Source of the DNA: Uloborus plumipes
Lineage: Eukaryota > Arthropoda > Arachnida > Araneae > Uloboridae
DNA length: 64,000 nucleotides
NCBI GenBank assembly: GCA_038373865.1
Contig: JAXGGA010002238.1
Coordinates: 1 to 64,000, forward strand
Direction of reading: 5' to 3'
The notes beneath the pieces were generated by a model, which saw only the letters and a program-made list of their open reading frames with translations, made no database searches and was not told where the DNA came from. This document shows, piece after piece, positions 10,827 through 20,812 of the stretch (within the stretch, counting starts at the first letter, position 1; the number at the start of each line of letters is the position of its first letter). The position numbers and the translations under genes are program-made.

Positions 10827-12045
10827 CACTGAAGTGACAAAAGTCATGGGATAGCAATATGCAAATTTTCAGATGGCAGTAGCATCGCATAGAACAGGTA
10901 TAAATGCGCAGTGCTTTTACAGAGCTTTCATTTCTGTTCAAGTTATTCATGTGAAGAGGTTTTAACGTGATGATGACCGCACGACGTGAAATTAACAGAC
11001 TTTGAACGCGGAATGTTAGTTGGAGCTAGACGCATGGGTCATGCCATTTCGGAAATCGTTAGAGAATTCAACATTCCCAGATCCACTGTGTCAAGAGTGT
11101 GCCGAGAGTATGAAATTTCAGGCATAACATCCCACCATGGACAGCGCAGTGGTCGACCGCCTGCACTTAAAGATCGAGACCGGCGACGTCTGCAAAGAGT
11201 CGTAAATTCTAACAGACAAGCAACACTGCGTCAAATCACCGTAGAAATCAATGTGGGACGTACAATGGACGTGTCTGCTAGAATTGTGCGGAGAAATTTG
11301 GATTTCTTGGGCTATTCCAGCAGAAGACCGACTCGAGTGCCTCTACTGACAGAACGACATCGCTTGCAGCGACTCTCGTGGGCACGTGAGCATATCGGTT
11401 GGTCCCTAGATGAATGGAAAACCGTGGCCTGGTCCGATGAGTCACGATTTCAGCTGGTAAGAGCCGATGGTAGGGTTCGAGTGTGGCGCAGACCCCACGA
11501 AGCCATGGACCCAAACTGTCAGCAAGGCACTGTTCAAGCTGGTGGTGGCTCCGTAATGGTGTGGGCTGTTTTTTCATGGCATGGACTTGGTCCTCTAGTG
11601 CGACTGGACCGAACATTGACTGGAAATGCTTATGTGCAGCTACTTGGAGATCACTTGCAGCCATTCATGGACTTCATGTACCCAAACAACGATGGGATTT
11701 TTATGGATGACAATGCGCCATGTCACCGGGCCACAACTGTTCGCAATTGGTTTGAAGAAAATTCTGGACAATTCCAACGAATGATTTGGCCACCTAGATC
11801 GCCCGACATGAATCCCATTGAGCATTTATGGGACACCATCGAGAGGTCTGTTCGTGCCCAAAATCCTGCCCCATCAACGCTTTCACAATTATGGACGTCT
11901 ATCGAGACAGCATGGCTCAATATTCCTGCAGAAGACTTCCAACGACTTGTTGAGTCCATGCCACGTCGAGTTGTTGCACTTCGCCGGGCAAAAGGAGGGC
12001 CGACACGATATTAAGAGGTATCCCATGACTTTTGTCACTTCAGTG
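10827..12045 (+). mobile_element. Tc1/mariner DD36E element, 1219 bp
   Basis: Perfect 27-bp terminal inverted repeats lie at 10827-10853 and 12019-12045, starting CACTGAAGTGACAAAAGTCA. They are flanked by TA dinucleotides (10825-10826 and 12046-12047). The element encloses one transposase frame and lies inside the hAT element 9286-13026, so it inserted later. Perfect TIRs and a long open frame indicate a recent insertion. Confidence 0.95.
10970..12014 (+). CDS. Tc1/mariner transposase, likely one 5' frameshift
   Basis: The open frame from 10986 encodes about 342 residues of a Tc1-like cut-and-paste transposase, which binds TIRs and inserts at TA. The N-terminal third is a paired-like helix-turn-helix region (LTDFERGML, then ISEIVREFNIPRSTVSRV), followed by a GRPPALKDRDRRRLQ linker. 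The catalytic residues lie in AWSDESRF (D), MDDNAPCH (D) and NPIEHLWD (E), with 36 residues between the second D and the E, i.e. DD36E. This frame has no ATG at its start; it begins at GTG. Two ATGs at 10970 and 10973 lie one frame off, and one surplus A in the run 10989-10991 would explain this. The natural start was therefore probably 10970, with the protein inactivated by a single-base insertion. The stop TAA (12012-12014) sits just inside the right TIR. Similar proteins are commonly labelled Tcb2-like in spider annotations (recollection). Confidence 0.93.
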
Positions 12046-13034
12046 TATAACACGTTACTATGACTGTCAGTCAAATCATGTATCCGAAAAGGTTATTACC
12101 AGTTAAGCAAATATTCTGATAAACATAATTAAATTAGTCAGTTATCCGTGTTTTAATTTTAATGGTATTCGAACCGGTAGTCAAGATCCTTTAATTTTGA
12201 TTATATTGTAAGAAAAATAAGTGTTTTAATATTGTTATGTACTCTTTGTGTATTTCCTGAAAATAATTCGATTCATCTCATTACTATTAGTTTGAGTACG
12301 ACCATAGGTAAGCGAGTGGGACCATAACTGGTCAAACTCCAGTGTATTCCAATTTATTTAAAAACATATACATGCATTAAAATTGAAAGTATCATAGCTA
12401 TAAAAGTGACATTTTAAAGTTCTAACACCGTTAGGATTTGTTTTTTCATGAACTAAAATTGCAACATTTGTATCCAAATTTAAAAAAAAAAAAAATGTAA
12501 GCATGCCTAGATCTAGTCATTTACTTTATGAGTTCCTTAATTTGATGGAGGCTTTCAGAAAGTCATGGTGCAGATTGTAGAAATTTTTAGGGGGAGAGAG
12601 GGGGTGTTTTTAGGCAGAAATTTTCTTTTTCTTTTTGAGTGTAGTCCCGTAATGTTTGAGGAGGTGCGCCGCCTTGAGGCGTGACACTTTTGACGTGATG
12701 AATATTTTCACTGTCCGAAAATGGCAAAATTATGAGAGAAACATTAGTGATATTTTGAAAGTCGGTCGTCTGTGGAAAACATTGTCAATTAGTATTACAT
12801 TGATCGCTTAAGGCTGGTGTAACATTTAAAATATAAAACCTATGTATCAAATCAAATGTGAGATAATTTTGCAATGCAAATTTGTATTAATAAAATTAAA
12901 TATTATTTTAAGTCGCTCAGCATTAGTTTACTAACTGTTGTTTCCTTCATTGTATCTGTGTAAGCATTAGTGGGGAAAGATATAATTGCGGGCCCACCCA
13001 CTAAGTTAAGGCACGAGCCGCCACTGCTAAGATC

Positions 13035-13433
13035 AGCTCATAAGTATCTAAGATCAGCTCGGAAAACTAGGGTCCCGGATTGGATTCGGAATAGTATAAT
13101 TTTTCGAAGTTTTATGGGTGGAGGGGGCACAAGACCAAACTGACAAGGAACCCGCCGTGGCTCTTGGCGGACTTGCTGGTAGCGTTGCATATGATTGGGA
13201 TTTGCGTGGCCTTCACAATGCTGCCAGGCAGGCCCGTCTTCTAGCCCCCCCCCCCCCCCCGACTTTGAGAAATCAATGTATTTACATATAAATGGGCATG
13301 GTTTTTGTTTTCCGGTGAAATTGTCTTGTGTTTTTACCCTTTGCCCCCCCCCCCCCCTTCGGAAAAGCTTGAAATGACGGACTTGCTGCCAAACTAGGTT
13401 TGCCCAAAGTAAACATGTTTCTGGGTTTATTTG
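13035..13433. repeat. Repeat fragment with poly-C tracts
   Basis: The segment 13262-13350 (GACTTTGAGAAATCAATGTA ... GGTTTTTGTTTTCCGGT) matches 51537-51610 and, inverted, the start of 48021-48160. It is bounded by C16 (13245-13260) and another C-run near 13346. No gene seen. Confidence 0.6.
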
Positions 13434-14257
13434 CAAGGCCGCCGCTACCAGAGATGGGGCCCGGTACCAATTTTAATGCCGGGCTCCCCACGCACCCCCC
13501 TCCAATTGCATATTTTTATGCCGCCGTTTCAGCACATTTGCAATTATTAAAAAAAAAAAAAAAAAATGGAGAAAAATAGTTTTTTTCGGAAAAACTTTCT
13601 TTTAGTTACGAAAGTGTGCATCTGATTTAATTTTCACAATATTTGTATCGCCAGCTGATTTTAATTTTTTTTAACACGAAATGACAAGTTTGAAAACGGA
13701 AAAACACAATTTTTGACGTTTGGTTCGACAAACCTCAAAATTAATAGTTTGAAATCGCATTCACATGTAATATTGCATTGTTTAGTTGCTTATAACTGAA
13801 TCTTTAAATTTTAATGTAAATTTAAAAACTATAATTTGAATTTTTGGTAAAAATATATTTTTAAATACAGTATCTGGATACAGAAAAAGTTGAACAATTT
13901 TTCATGTCTGAAATAAGTGTCTCCGGGCTACTTGATTCTTGTTTTTAAAGTGCAAGAGAGATATGTCAATGAGAGTTTAGACTTGGTTTTAGATTTGAAG
14001 AGTTTCTGTAGGCTTTTGGAAAGCGGTGTATTTTCCTTTGCGCAACAGTGTTTCATTCATTCGTGTTTGTACAAGCAATGAAGCAATTGTTTCATATTGA
14101 GAATCGGCAATGGAAAGTGAGATTTTTTTTAGCAGCTTTTTTTTTTGATGAAATTATTGACACTATTACTGGAAAAACATGTTCATACCCTTACGGGCCC
14201 CCCAAAGCTCCGGGCCCCGGTAAGAGGTCCAGTATCCCCTCTCAAACGGCGGCCCTG
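13434..14257. mobile_element. hAT MITE, 824 bp, copy 1
   Basis: The termini CAAGGCCGCCGC and GGCGGCCCTG form inverted repeats flanked by a perfect 8-bp TSD, TTTATTTG (13426-13433 and 14258-14265). It is the same family and orientation as 39889-40704, with shared subterminal GGGGCCCGGTACC and an AT-rich interior. No transposase is encoded, so it must have been moved in trans. Confidence 0.92.
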
Positions 14258-14265
14258 TTTATTTG

Positions 14266-14780
14266 TACATTAGTTACGAATGTATTTTCTGTGCCACCTA
14301 AGCGCTAGAAATTGATCATCTATAGAAACTTGGATAACTACAGTTTCTCCACAAATTGAATTTATTAAAATAAAGTAATTACAATACTTACAGGACAACT
14401 TTCATTTTGTATCATTCATTATGAAGCACCCTGCTGTATTTTCGCCACTGGTGATAAGCAGAAAAAATATCTTGCGTTTTGTACCAGGAACTTAAATGTC
14501 TATGTGCGTTTTCGCCACCAAAAAATCAGAAGAGAATGCTAATTCGTTTTTTTTTTTATTAACATGCCCGATACTTAAGTAAGCAAGAAATGGGGAAAAG
14601 TTAATTATGTAAAAAAAATGAGAGCTCCTCCGTGGATGAAATTCAGATTGAGCTGCTGCCATCTATCTTGAAAAATACATACTATAAATGTCATCCTCGA
14701 GTTCTGTATCGGGAAAGGAAAACATTAGAAAATATAATTTCCGTAATTTGTCTTTTGAAAAAAAATCAAGATAAAAACAA
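14266..14780. other. Unassigned AT-rich DNA
   Basis: No gene or terminus recognised. Confidence 0.35.
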
Positions 14781-15562
14781 TCTACTTATATTAAAAACTG
14801 AGTATCTTTTTATCTTTCTATGTCACGCTTCTTTCTCCTGAACGCCAATGAACTGAAAGTCGAATCAGGTACCGATAGATAGGTAATTTTTCAGGCTTCA
14901 TTAGTTTCAATTGATATAATTATACGATTTTAATTAGCGAAGATATCAATTAATAAGTAGTCAAGTTTAAAGCGATTAAGCCTAATAAATGATTAAATAT
15001 GAAATCCATTCTTGGCAAACCGTCGTTGCTATGAAACAGTATAATAACAATGATAATGAGAATTTTGAATGAAGGCTTAACTAAATCAAACACGAAACTC
15101 ATAAGCGGACCACTTACGTAGAATTTTTATCGCTAGCTACTGGTAATATTTTGAAACATTTATTTTTTGAAGAGCCATCTACTTATATTAAAAACTGAGT
15201 ATCTATGTCTGCTTTTTTTCTTTGAGCGACCTGAACTTACTGAAACTTTCCTCACCATCTTGAAGGCGTGAAGCATCTCAATAATTCGAATGATTTTTTT
15301 ATATAGGAAAAAAGTAAAGGCGTGAAGCGCCTGTAAGCGAGCCGCCTTGGCGGGGAGTAATTTCTTTAAATTTTTTTTCTCACTACTTTCAGGGCACGAA
15401 GTGCCCGTGCAACGCCGGGCCACGTGCGTGGTATGTCTTGAAATCGAATGAACATTAAATTATATCAAATAATATAATTTCAGAATGAGGTAAAAGTTAG
15501 AGAGGGGGGACGTTATGCATCAGCATGCCGCAGGAAGCTAATCTAGCTGCCCTGGCAGCTAG
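14781..15562 (+). mobile_element. Helitron-like composite element, copy A
   Basis: The 5' end is TCTACTTATATTAAAAACTG preceded by A. The 3' end is a perfect hairpin, CTAGCTGCC-CT-GGCAGCTAG, terminating in CTAG and followed by T. A TC start, CTAG end, A/T insertion context and 3' hairpin are Helitron-type features, although here the hairpin runs to the very end. A second copy of the 5' terminal word lies inside at 15178. There is no coding capacity. The whole composite is repeated at 53432-54214 at almost the same length (782 against 783 bp). Confidence 0.75.
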
Positions 15563-16535
15563 TCTACTTATATTAAAAACTGAGTATCTTTTTATCTTTC
15601 TATGTCACGCTTCTTTCTCCTGAACGCCAATGAACTGAAAGTCGAATCAGGTACCGATAGATAGGTAATTTTTCAGGCTTCATTAGTTTCAATTTATATA
15701 ATTATACGATTTTAATTAGCGAAGATATAAATTAATAAGTAGTCAAATTTAAAGCGAGAAAGCCTAATAAATGATTAAACTTCCAAGACATTTATTTCTT
15801 ACCGTTGCCATTTTGAATTAAAACGTTAATTAAATTATTGAACTATTTAAAATTCTAAGATATTTATTTCCTTCCGTTGCGATTTTAAATTAAAACGTTA
15901 ATTAAATTGAACTTTTTAAAATGAAAGAGTGTTATTTTTTTCCACTGTCATTTTGAATACGTGTTATAACAAAGATCTAACAATTGTTTTTATTCTAATT
16001 ATTAATGACATATTTTTTCTCTGGTACCATTTTGAAAATGTGTTTTTAAATAAAATTGCAATTGCTGTTTTTAGAAGGGACTTTTTTTGGCTGCGATCCA
16101 AATATTAAAAACTTTTTCGTTTAGAATTTTGTAATTAATTTTACAGGAAGAAAGCGGTTTGGAAATAATTGTTTTTGGAAAGGAATTTTATTTGTTATTG
16201 TACTAAGTATGCGCTACTTGACATCGTCTTTATTTTTGAGGAAACATGTGCAAATAATTCGATTGATTCTTTGATGCAGGAAAGCTTTATAGCGAGCCGC
16301 TTTAGCGGGGAGTAGTTTATTAAACGTTTCCTTGGTACTTTAAAGGCGAGCCGCCTTGGCGGCGAGTAGTTTATTGAAACTTTCCTCGCTACTGTAACGG
16401 CGAGCCGCCTTGACGGCGAGTAAACTGTTTAAACTTTCCTCATTACTTTAAAGGCGAGTCGCCTTGGTGGCGAGTAGTTTTCTCAAACTGCCTTCACTAC
16501 ATTGCAGCCCGTGCAACGCCGTGCCACGCAGATAG
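15563..16535 (+). mobile_element. Helitron-like element abutting copy A
   Basis: Begins immediately after the CTAG of the previous element with the same 5' terminus, TCTACTTATATTAAAAACTG. Its first ~215 bp match 14781-14995. The 3' part contains hairpin minisatellite units and GTGCAACGCCGTGCCACGCA, and it ends near GATAG at 16535. The 3' boundary is approximate. Confidence 0.6.
16285..16480 (+). repeat. 54-bp minisatellite of GCCGCC/GGCGGC hairpins
   Basis: Four units with CGAG starting at 16293, 16347, 16401 and 16455, i.e. exactly 54 bp apart. Each carries a hairpin of the form CGAGCCGCC-TT-GGCGGCGAG. Variants at the paired positions partly compensate: the fourth unit reads GTCGCCTTGGTGGC. 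A single unit is also present in the Helitron-like composites near 15334 and 53993. Confidence 0.85.
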
Positions 16536-18018
16536 TTTTCCTAAAAATTTTGTAACAATTTAGATTCATCAAACTTTTTTAAAAAAATGTTTTTTATTAT
16601 CTTTTAATTAAAGGGAAATAATATTGTATCCTTAAGAACTAAATTTTAAAATATTTCTCTTTGAAATAATACGAATTACTAGTTGAATGAATTTGTTGGA
16701 AAACTGTCAAGTGATACTTGGATCCTTTGTTTTAATCATAAAACGTTAAAGCTTGCTAACTAAAAAGTGTATAATTTACCGACACACACAATTGTTGCTC
16801 GACCATGTTCACTTCTTATGTGCCTTCTAATTCAATTTTTACAAGTATGTTTTTCATACATTAAAACTAATTGGTTTAAAAAAATGAATAAATAAAATTT
16901 TAACTTTGTAATGTGTTAAATAATTCCTAGCTGGCCGCACCATCAAATAATCACTCATCTTTTTAAGGAAAAAAATTACATATGCGACAAAAAAAAAGGA
17001 TCTTCCCATTCTTGCTAATTCTGATTGAACAGTAGCCTAAATCCAGATATGACAACGGTGTTCCCGATCACCCGCCATTTTTTAGAAACACCCCCCCACT
17101 CCCCACCTCCTTTTTTTTCCAGGTTTCTAAAATTTTATAGCCAGTGTTTCTTTCAAACAGTTTGCTCCGGGGGGGGGGGGGGCGCTTCGAAAATACGGAG
17201 GGGCACACAGATAGGCGCGAATCCAGCTGGTCGCCGGGGGGGGGGTCAAAAATAGCCTAAAACTGCATTTCGGGGACTTTTTTCGATAAATTTGCCCCCC
17301 TCCCACTAAATTTGAGTTCTAAGATTGTAGTTTTGCCTTCCTCTCCCACTTTCTCATAATGACCTTCTCTAAAAACAAAAGCTAGATGGATTTCGATAAA
17401 TTTGGTCAACCCTCCCCCCATTTGACCCCCAAAATTTCACTTTGACCCCGCCCCCCCTCCTTTTTGGACAGTGACCTCCATCAAAGCTGGATCGGCAGTT
17501 GCCAAGGGCGTATTGAAGGGAGTGGATGTTGACAACCTCTTCTCCCCTCCGAAATAATTTAAAAATTTCTTCCGCGCAATAAAAACTTTTCTATTTTGAA
17601 TCATCAATTCGGAAATTTATATTAGTGATTGGTTTACCCCCTCCCTAAATTGATTTCCATGGCCACCATTCCCATGGGAGTGGCTATAAATGTTTAAAAA
17701 ACTCTGTTTTCCGCCCGGTAATTTTTCGAAACTCAAACTCAAAAACTTTTTTGTTCCCAAAACAAAATTTTGTTAGATATTAAAAAACGTTAAGGGGAAT
17801 CCGGAGCCATTCCCCAAGGAAAATTCCCAACTTGAAGCCCTAAATGCACAAATGTATAGGGTCGTTGATGACCAGGGTTGCCAGCAGGGCCGTAGACAGA
17901 CATTAGTTTCGGGGAGGGTTTTACCAAACCTGTTTCTTGAGAAATCGATGAAGTCAATAAAATTTGATTTTAAGTTCTATATTGTCTTGAACTATATAGA
18001 ACTTAATCTCTCTAATGA
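16536..18018. other. Unassigned DNA with C/G-run clusters
   Basis: No gene seen. Between 17085 and 17460 there are several runs of C or G (for example about 17169-17182 and 17235-17246) within a C-rich stretch. A CAGGGCCGTAGAC word near 17886 looks like a hAT terminus, but no partner end was found. Confidence 0.4.
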
Positions 18019-18369
18019 ATCCTCCGGGAGATTGGACTTTTGATCTTTTCTCTACCCCTTCTTTCAACACTGTTGGCAAATAAAACCCTGAATCGATTCT
18101 ATTCTGGACATGGCCTCTCCCATAATTACTTTTTCAGACATAAGTTACTCCCTTCTCCAAACTGCATCTGTGGTGATTTTGGAGATTTAAAACACTACCT
18201 ACTCTCTTGCCCACACGCCAGAGCCCACCACTTCCCCTATAGTAATCAAAACATGAGAGACAACTGGAAAATTCTCTCCCGTATTGACCTTAAAGCTCAC
18301 AGATGCATGTTAAATCTGTTAAACTTTCTTGAAGCCAACAGGACCCTGCTCTTCACCGACCTAAACTAA
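18019..18369 (+). pseudogene. Non-LTR retrotransposon ORF2 C-terminal fragment
   Basis: An open frame of about 116 codons ends at TAA 18367-18369. Near its middle is CICGDFGDLKHYLLSCPHA, the Cys/His-type motif that closes ORF2 polyproteins of jockey/CR1/I-like LINEs downstream of the reverse transcriptase and RNase H. Ahead of it are basic, Phe-rich residues (FYSGHGLSHNYFF) also usual in this tail. No reverse transcriptase domain precedes it, so the copy is 5'-truncated, which is normal for LINE insertions. About 320 bp of AT-rich sequence follow, ending near an AATAAA-like word at 18677. Assignment to a clade is not possible. Confidence 0.75.
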
Positions 18370-18700
18370 AATTCACCCTTAATCACTCTTTCTTTTGTTA
18401 TGCATGACATCTTCTGATTAAATTTCTCTCAACTACCCCTTTTATACAATCTTCCATCCAACACGTGATCTTACCCCATAATATTTTTGCGCACACCTTT
18501 TCATTCACTTAGTGAATTTGCATTTATTTATTTATTTTTTTTAAATTATTATTCTGTTTCGTATTGTCATCTTTTCATATCTCTGTGTTTTGTAAGTCCT
18601 TGGTCTTGCTGTTTTTGTATTGTACCCTGTTATTTGTCTTGTACTAGTTTTATTGTATGTAATGTTTTGGTGTCTTGAATAAATTTGGACACCGACTCCG
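18370..18700 (+). other. Probable 3' UTR of the LINE fragment
   Basis: T-rich untranslated sequence following the ORF2 stop, with AATAAATTTGGACACCGACT near 18677 as a possible polyadenylation region. The end point is not defined. Confidence 0.4.
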
Positions 18701-18846
18701 ACTGCTGGCTTACAAAAAGACCCTGGCAGTCATTCTACGGCAGTCGGTAGGTGCACTCTGTATTGTGTTCCTTTTTGTTACAATAGTTATTAAAAGGCTA
18801 TTGACATTAAGTTTTTTTTTTTTAAATGACTCATCTTTTCAATGAA

Positions 18847-20809
18847 AACGAGAACTGATAGTAGAAGTAAACAAAGAGGGTTGCCACATTCACAAGTTAC
18901 TCCTCCGATTGGCAATTCTACTTTGAATTTCAACTGCACTTCATTCGTAGCGAGAAGTGCCCCAAAAGAAAGTCACGGGAAGTCAGTACGAATAACTTAG
19001 AAAACCGCTCTACACATACAACTTTTACAGAAAAAAAGTACTTTTCTACTTTCAGAGAATACCATTATTTTTTGAAAAAGTAAAAAATCTTTTTTCAGTA
19101 AAATTATAACCTACGAAAATATTTTGTTGGAAAACATAATTTATTAAAGGAATCGGGGAGCGGGATCTATGTTTTGTTTTAAAAATATAAATACAAACAT
19201 TTCTTCACCAAAAATATCCATTTAGCTTGAGTAAAAAAAATAAATGAATTGAAATAAATAAATAAATAATACAACATGTAGGTTGTTGTAAATTGTTATT
19301 TTATAAACCTTGATTCCAATGAGTTTTTTAAAAACAGACATTAATGATTGATGTTTAAATGCAGATTGCTTTTAAAATATCTATATTTTTTAATGTCATA
19401 AAATGTTTCAAACTCGGTACTTAATTTGACGCAAAAAGCAGAAGATAAATGTGTCGTGTTTTCGAGCAGACGAAAAGAACGAGACTGAACCCACTGGCAC
19501 CCTTCGAAAATATTTGCGCTGTGCGTAGTGTCAAAATAGAGGCCGACCAACAAAGTGAGACCACGATTTGAAGGACACAAGATGGGTATTGGACAGATCG
19601 CCCTTCCACATTTTGTGGGGGATAATTCCAGCAAATCTTTCAAATAATAGAACAGACAAGAAGGCTCTTTCATTGACATTACATATATTGTTGTTGATGA
19701 GCGTGGCCCCTCCCTTAGCGTCGAAATACACAGGTCACCGCACACTACACACTTACTTGAGACATCAAGAGCTGTTCGGGCGTTAATTTCTACTCAGTGG
19801 CGGCGTTTTAGCGATGTGCGAACAACGCGACAATACTGGATGGGACCCGTGCCCCTGGGGATACCACAGCGTATCTTTTAAAAATCCGGGGCTGTTGGCG
19901 GCACAAAGACCCCAAGAACTCCTATTGCAATCCAAAGAGCCGCCTCGGTATCTACGTTTTAAAGTTTTATAGGCAAACATTTATTTATTTTGAGGAGGGG
20001 GGATGGGTACCAATTACCTTAAATTTTTAATGAAGTTGAAATCCAAAAAGTATGTATCAACAAACGATATTTATCAACCAAAAAATCTAATCTTCAGATT
20101 CTCGAGATCGGGATAAGATGTCACTATAGAATTTAGAATAAGTTTTTGATTGAAGTAAACTAGATGAACCAAATGCATGTGTTGAAGAATCTTCGGAAAA
20201 AAGACAATAAAGAAATCATGCATTATATTTTTTTAATTGCAAAAATTCTCGGAATATTTTAAAATATTTTTTTAAGAACTTTTTGCGGTGATATTTGTAG
20301 AACAATTTTGGATTGAAATAAAGCAAATGACGCATGAACTAAAAAAACTTTTGCAAAGAAAAGAAAATAATAAATATTTAATGACAGTTGGGGGGAGGGT
20401 AAAAATACAGAGAGAAGATGATGAAAAGAAGTGAGGGGGGGGGGGGCTTCGTACAATTTTCATTACCTCCTCTTTATTTCTAATGATTGTTTATAGATAC
20501 AATACAATCAGAGTGATTGTTTATATTTCTTACAAATATTTATTATGGAAGTAAATTCCTAAAACCAATGCTATTTTGACAACATATATTAATGCTTTGC
20601 ATCGTAAAATAGATTGATTTCAGTTGTTAAAAATGAACAGCGTTTGAAAAACATTGCTTTTTCCTATCAAAACCCGAAAAAGGGGGAAAACGTGCGCGAA
20701 CATTTCGCTTATCTGGTTGGCGTTGTTTTTACTCATATTAAGCGCCAAGCAAACAGCAGTATTGCCATGTGTCACGTTGCTTTGTTTACTTCTACTATCA
20801 GTTCTCGTT
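18847..20809. mobile_element. 1.96-kb element with perfect 30-bp TIRs
   Basis: The 30 bases at 18847-18876, starting AACGAGAACTGATAGTAGAA, are exactly the reverse complement of 20780-20809. A 3-bp GAA on both sides (18844-18846, 20810-20812) could be the TSD. The interior has a GC-richer block (about 19430-19970) with open frames on both strands that I do not recognise. The superfamily is unassigned. It sits directly before the LINE coding fragment at 20813 and may have split it. Confidence 0.75.
19341..19745 (-). CDS. Unrecognised ORF inside the 30-bp TIR element
   Basis: A minus-strand open frame of about 134 codons lies within the GC-richer core of the 18847-20809 element. Cysteines and aromatic residues are scattered, and I see no DDE-type motif, zinc finger or helix-turn-helix. 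The opposite strand is also open for about 70 codons across the same block. If the element is autonomous this would be the place for a transposase remnant, but the length is far below a full enzyme. Other readings are a chance ORF or the debris of a second nested element (a CAGTGGCGGCG word at 19795 resembles a hAT end). Confidence 0.2.
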   Translation of the reverse strand: MCGDLCISTLREGPRSSTTIYVMSMKEPSCLFYYLKDLLELSPTKCGRAICPIPILCPSNRGLTLLVGLYFDTTHSANIFEGCQWVQSRSFRLLENTTHLSSAFCVKLSTEFETFYDIKKYRYFKSNLHLNINH

Positions 20810-20812
20810 GAA

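Larger units (their letters stand above)
9286..13026. mobile_element. hAT-type element (non-autonomous) hosting a Tc1 insertion
   Basis: The left end CAGGGGCGGCTC matches the inverse of the right end GAGCCGCCACTG. Subterminal GGGCCCACCCA occurs near both ends. The element is flanked by a perfect 8-bp TSD, CTAAGATC (9278-9285 and 13027-13034). The 8-bp TSD and CAGGG-type TIR are hAT hallmarks. Removing the nested 1219-bp Tc1 element leaves about 2.5 kb, in which I see no hAT transposase. The sequence CTAAGATCAGCTC occurs twice just right of the element, at 13027 and about 13048. Confidence 0.88.

Noticed and set aside
11278..12074. Several ORFs of 60-130 codons overlapping the Tc1 gene
   Set aside because: They are other-frame readings of the transposase coding sequence.
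17870..17960. hAT element start (CAGGGCCGTAGAC)
   Set aside because: No matching inverted end or 8-bp TSD was found.
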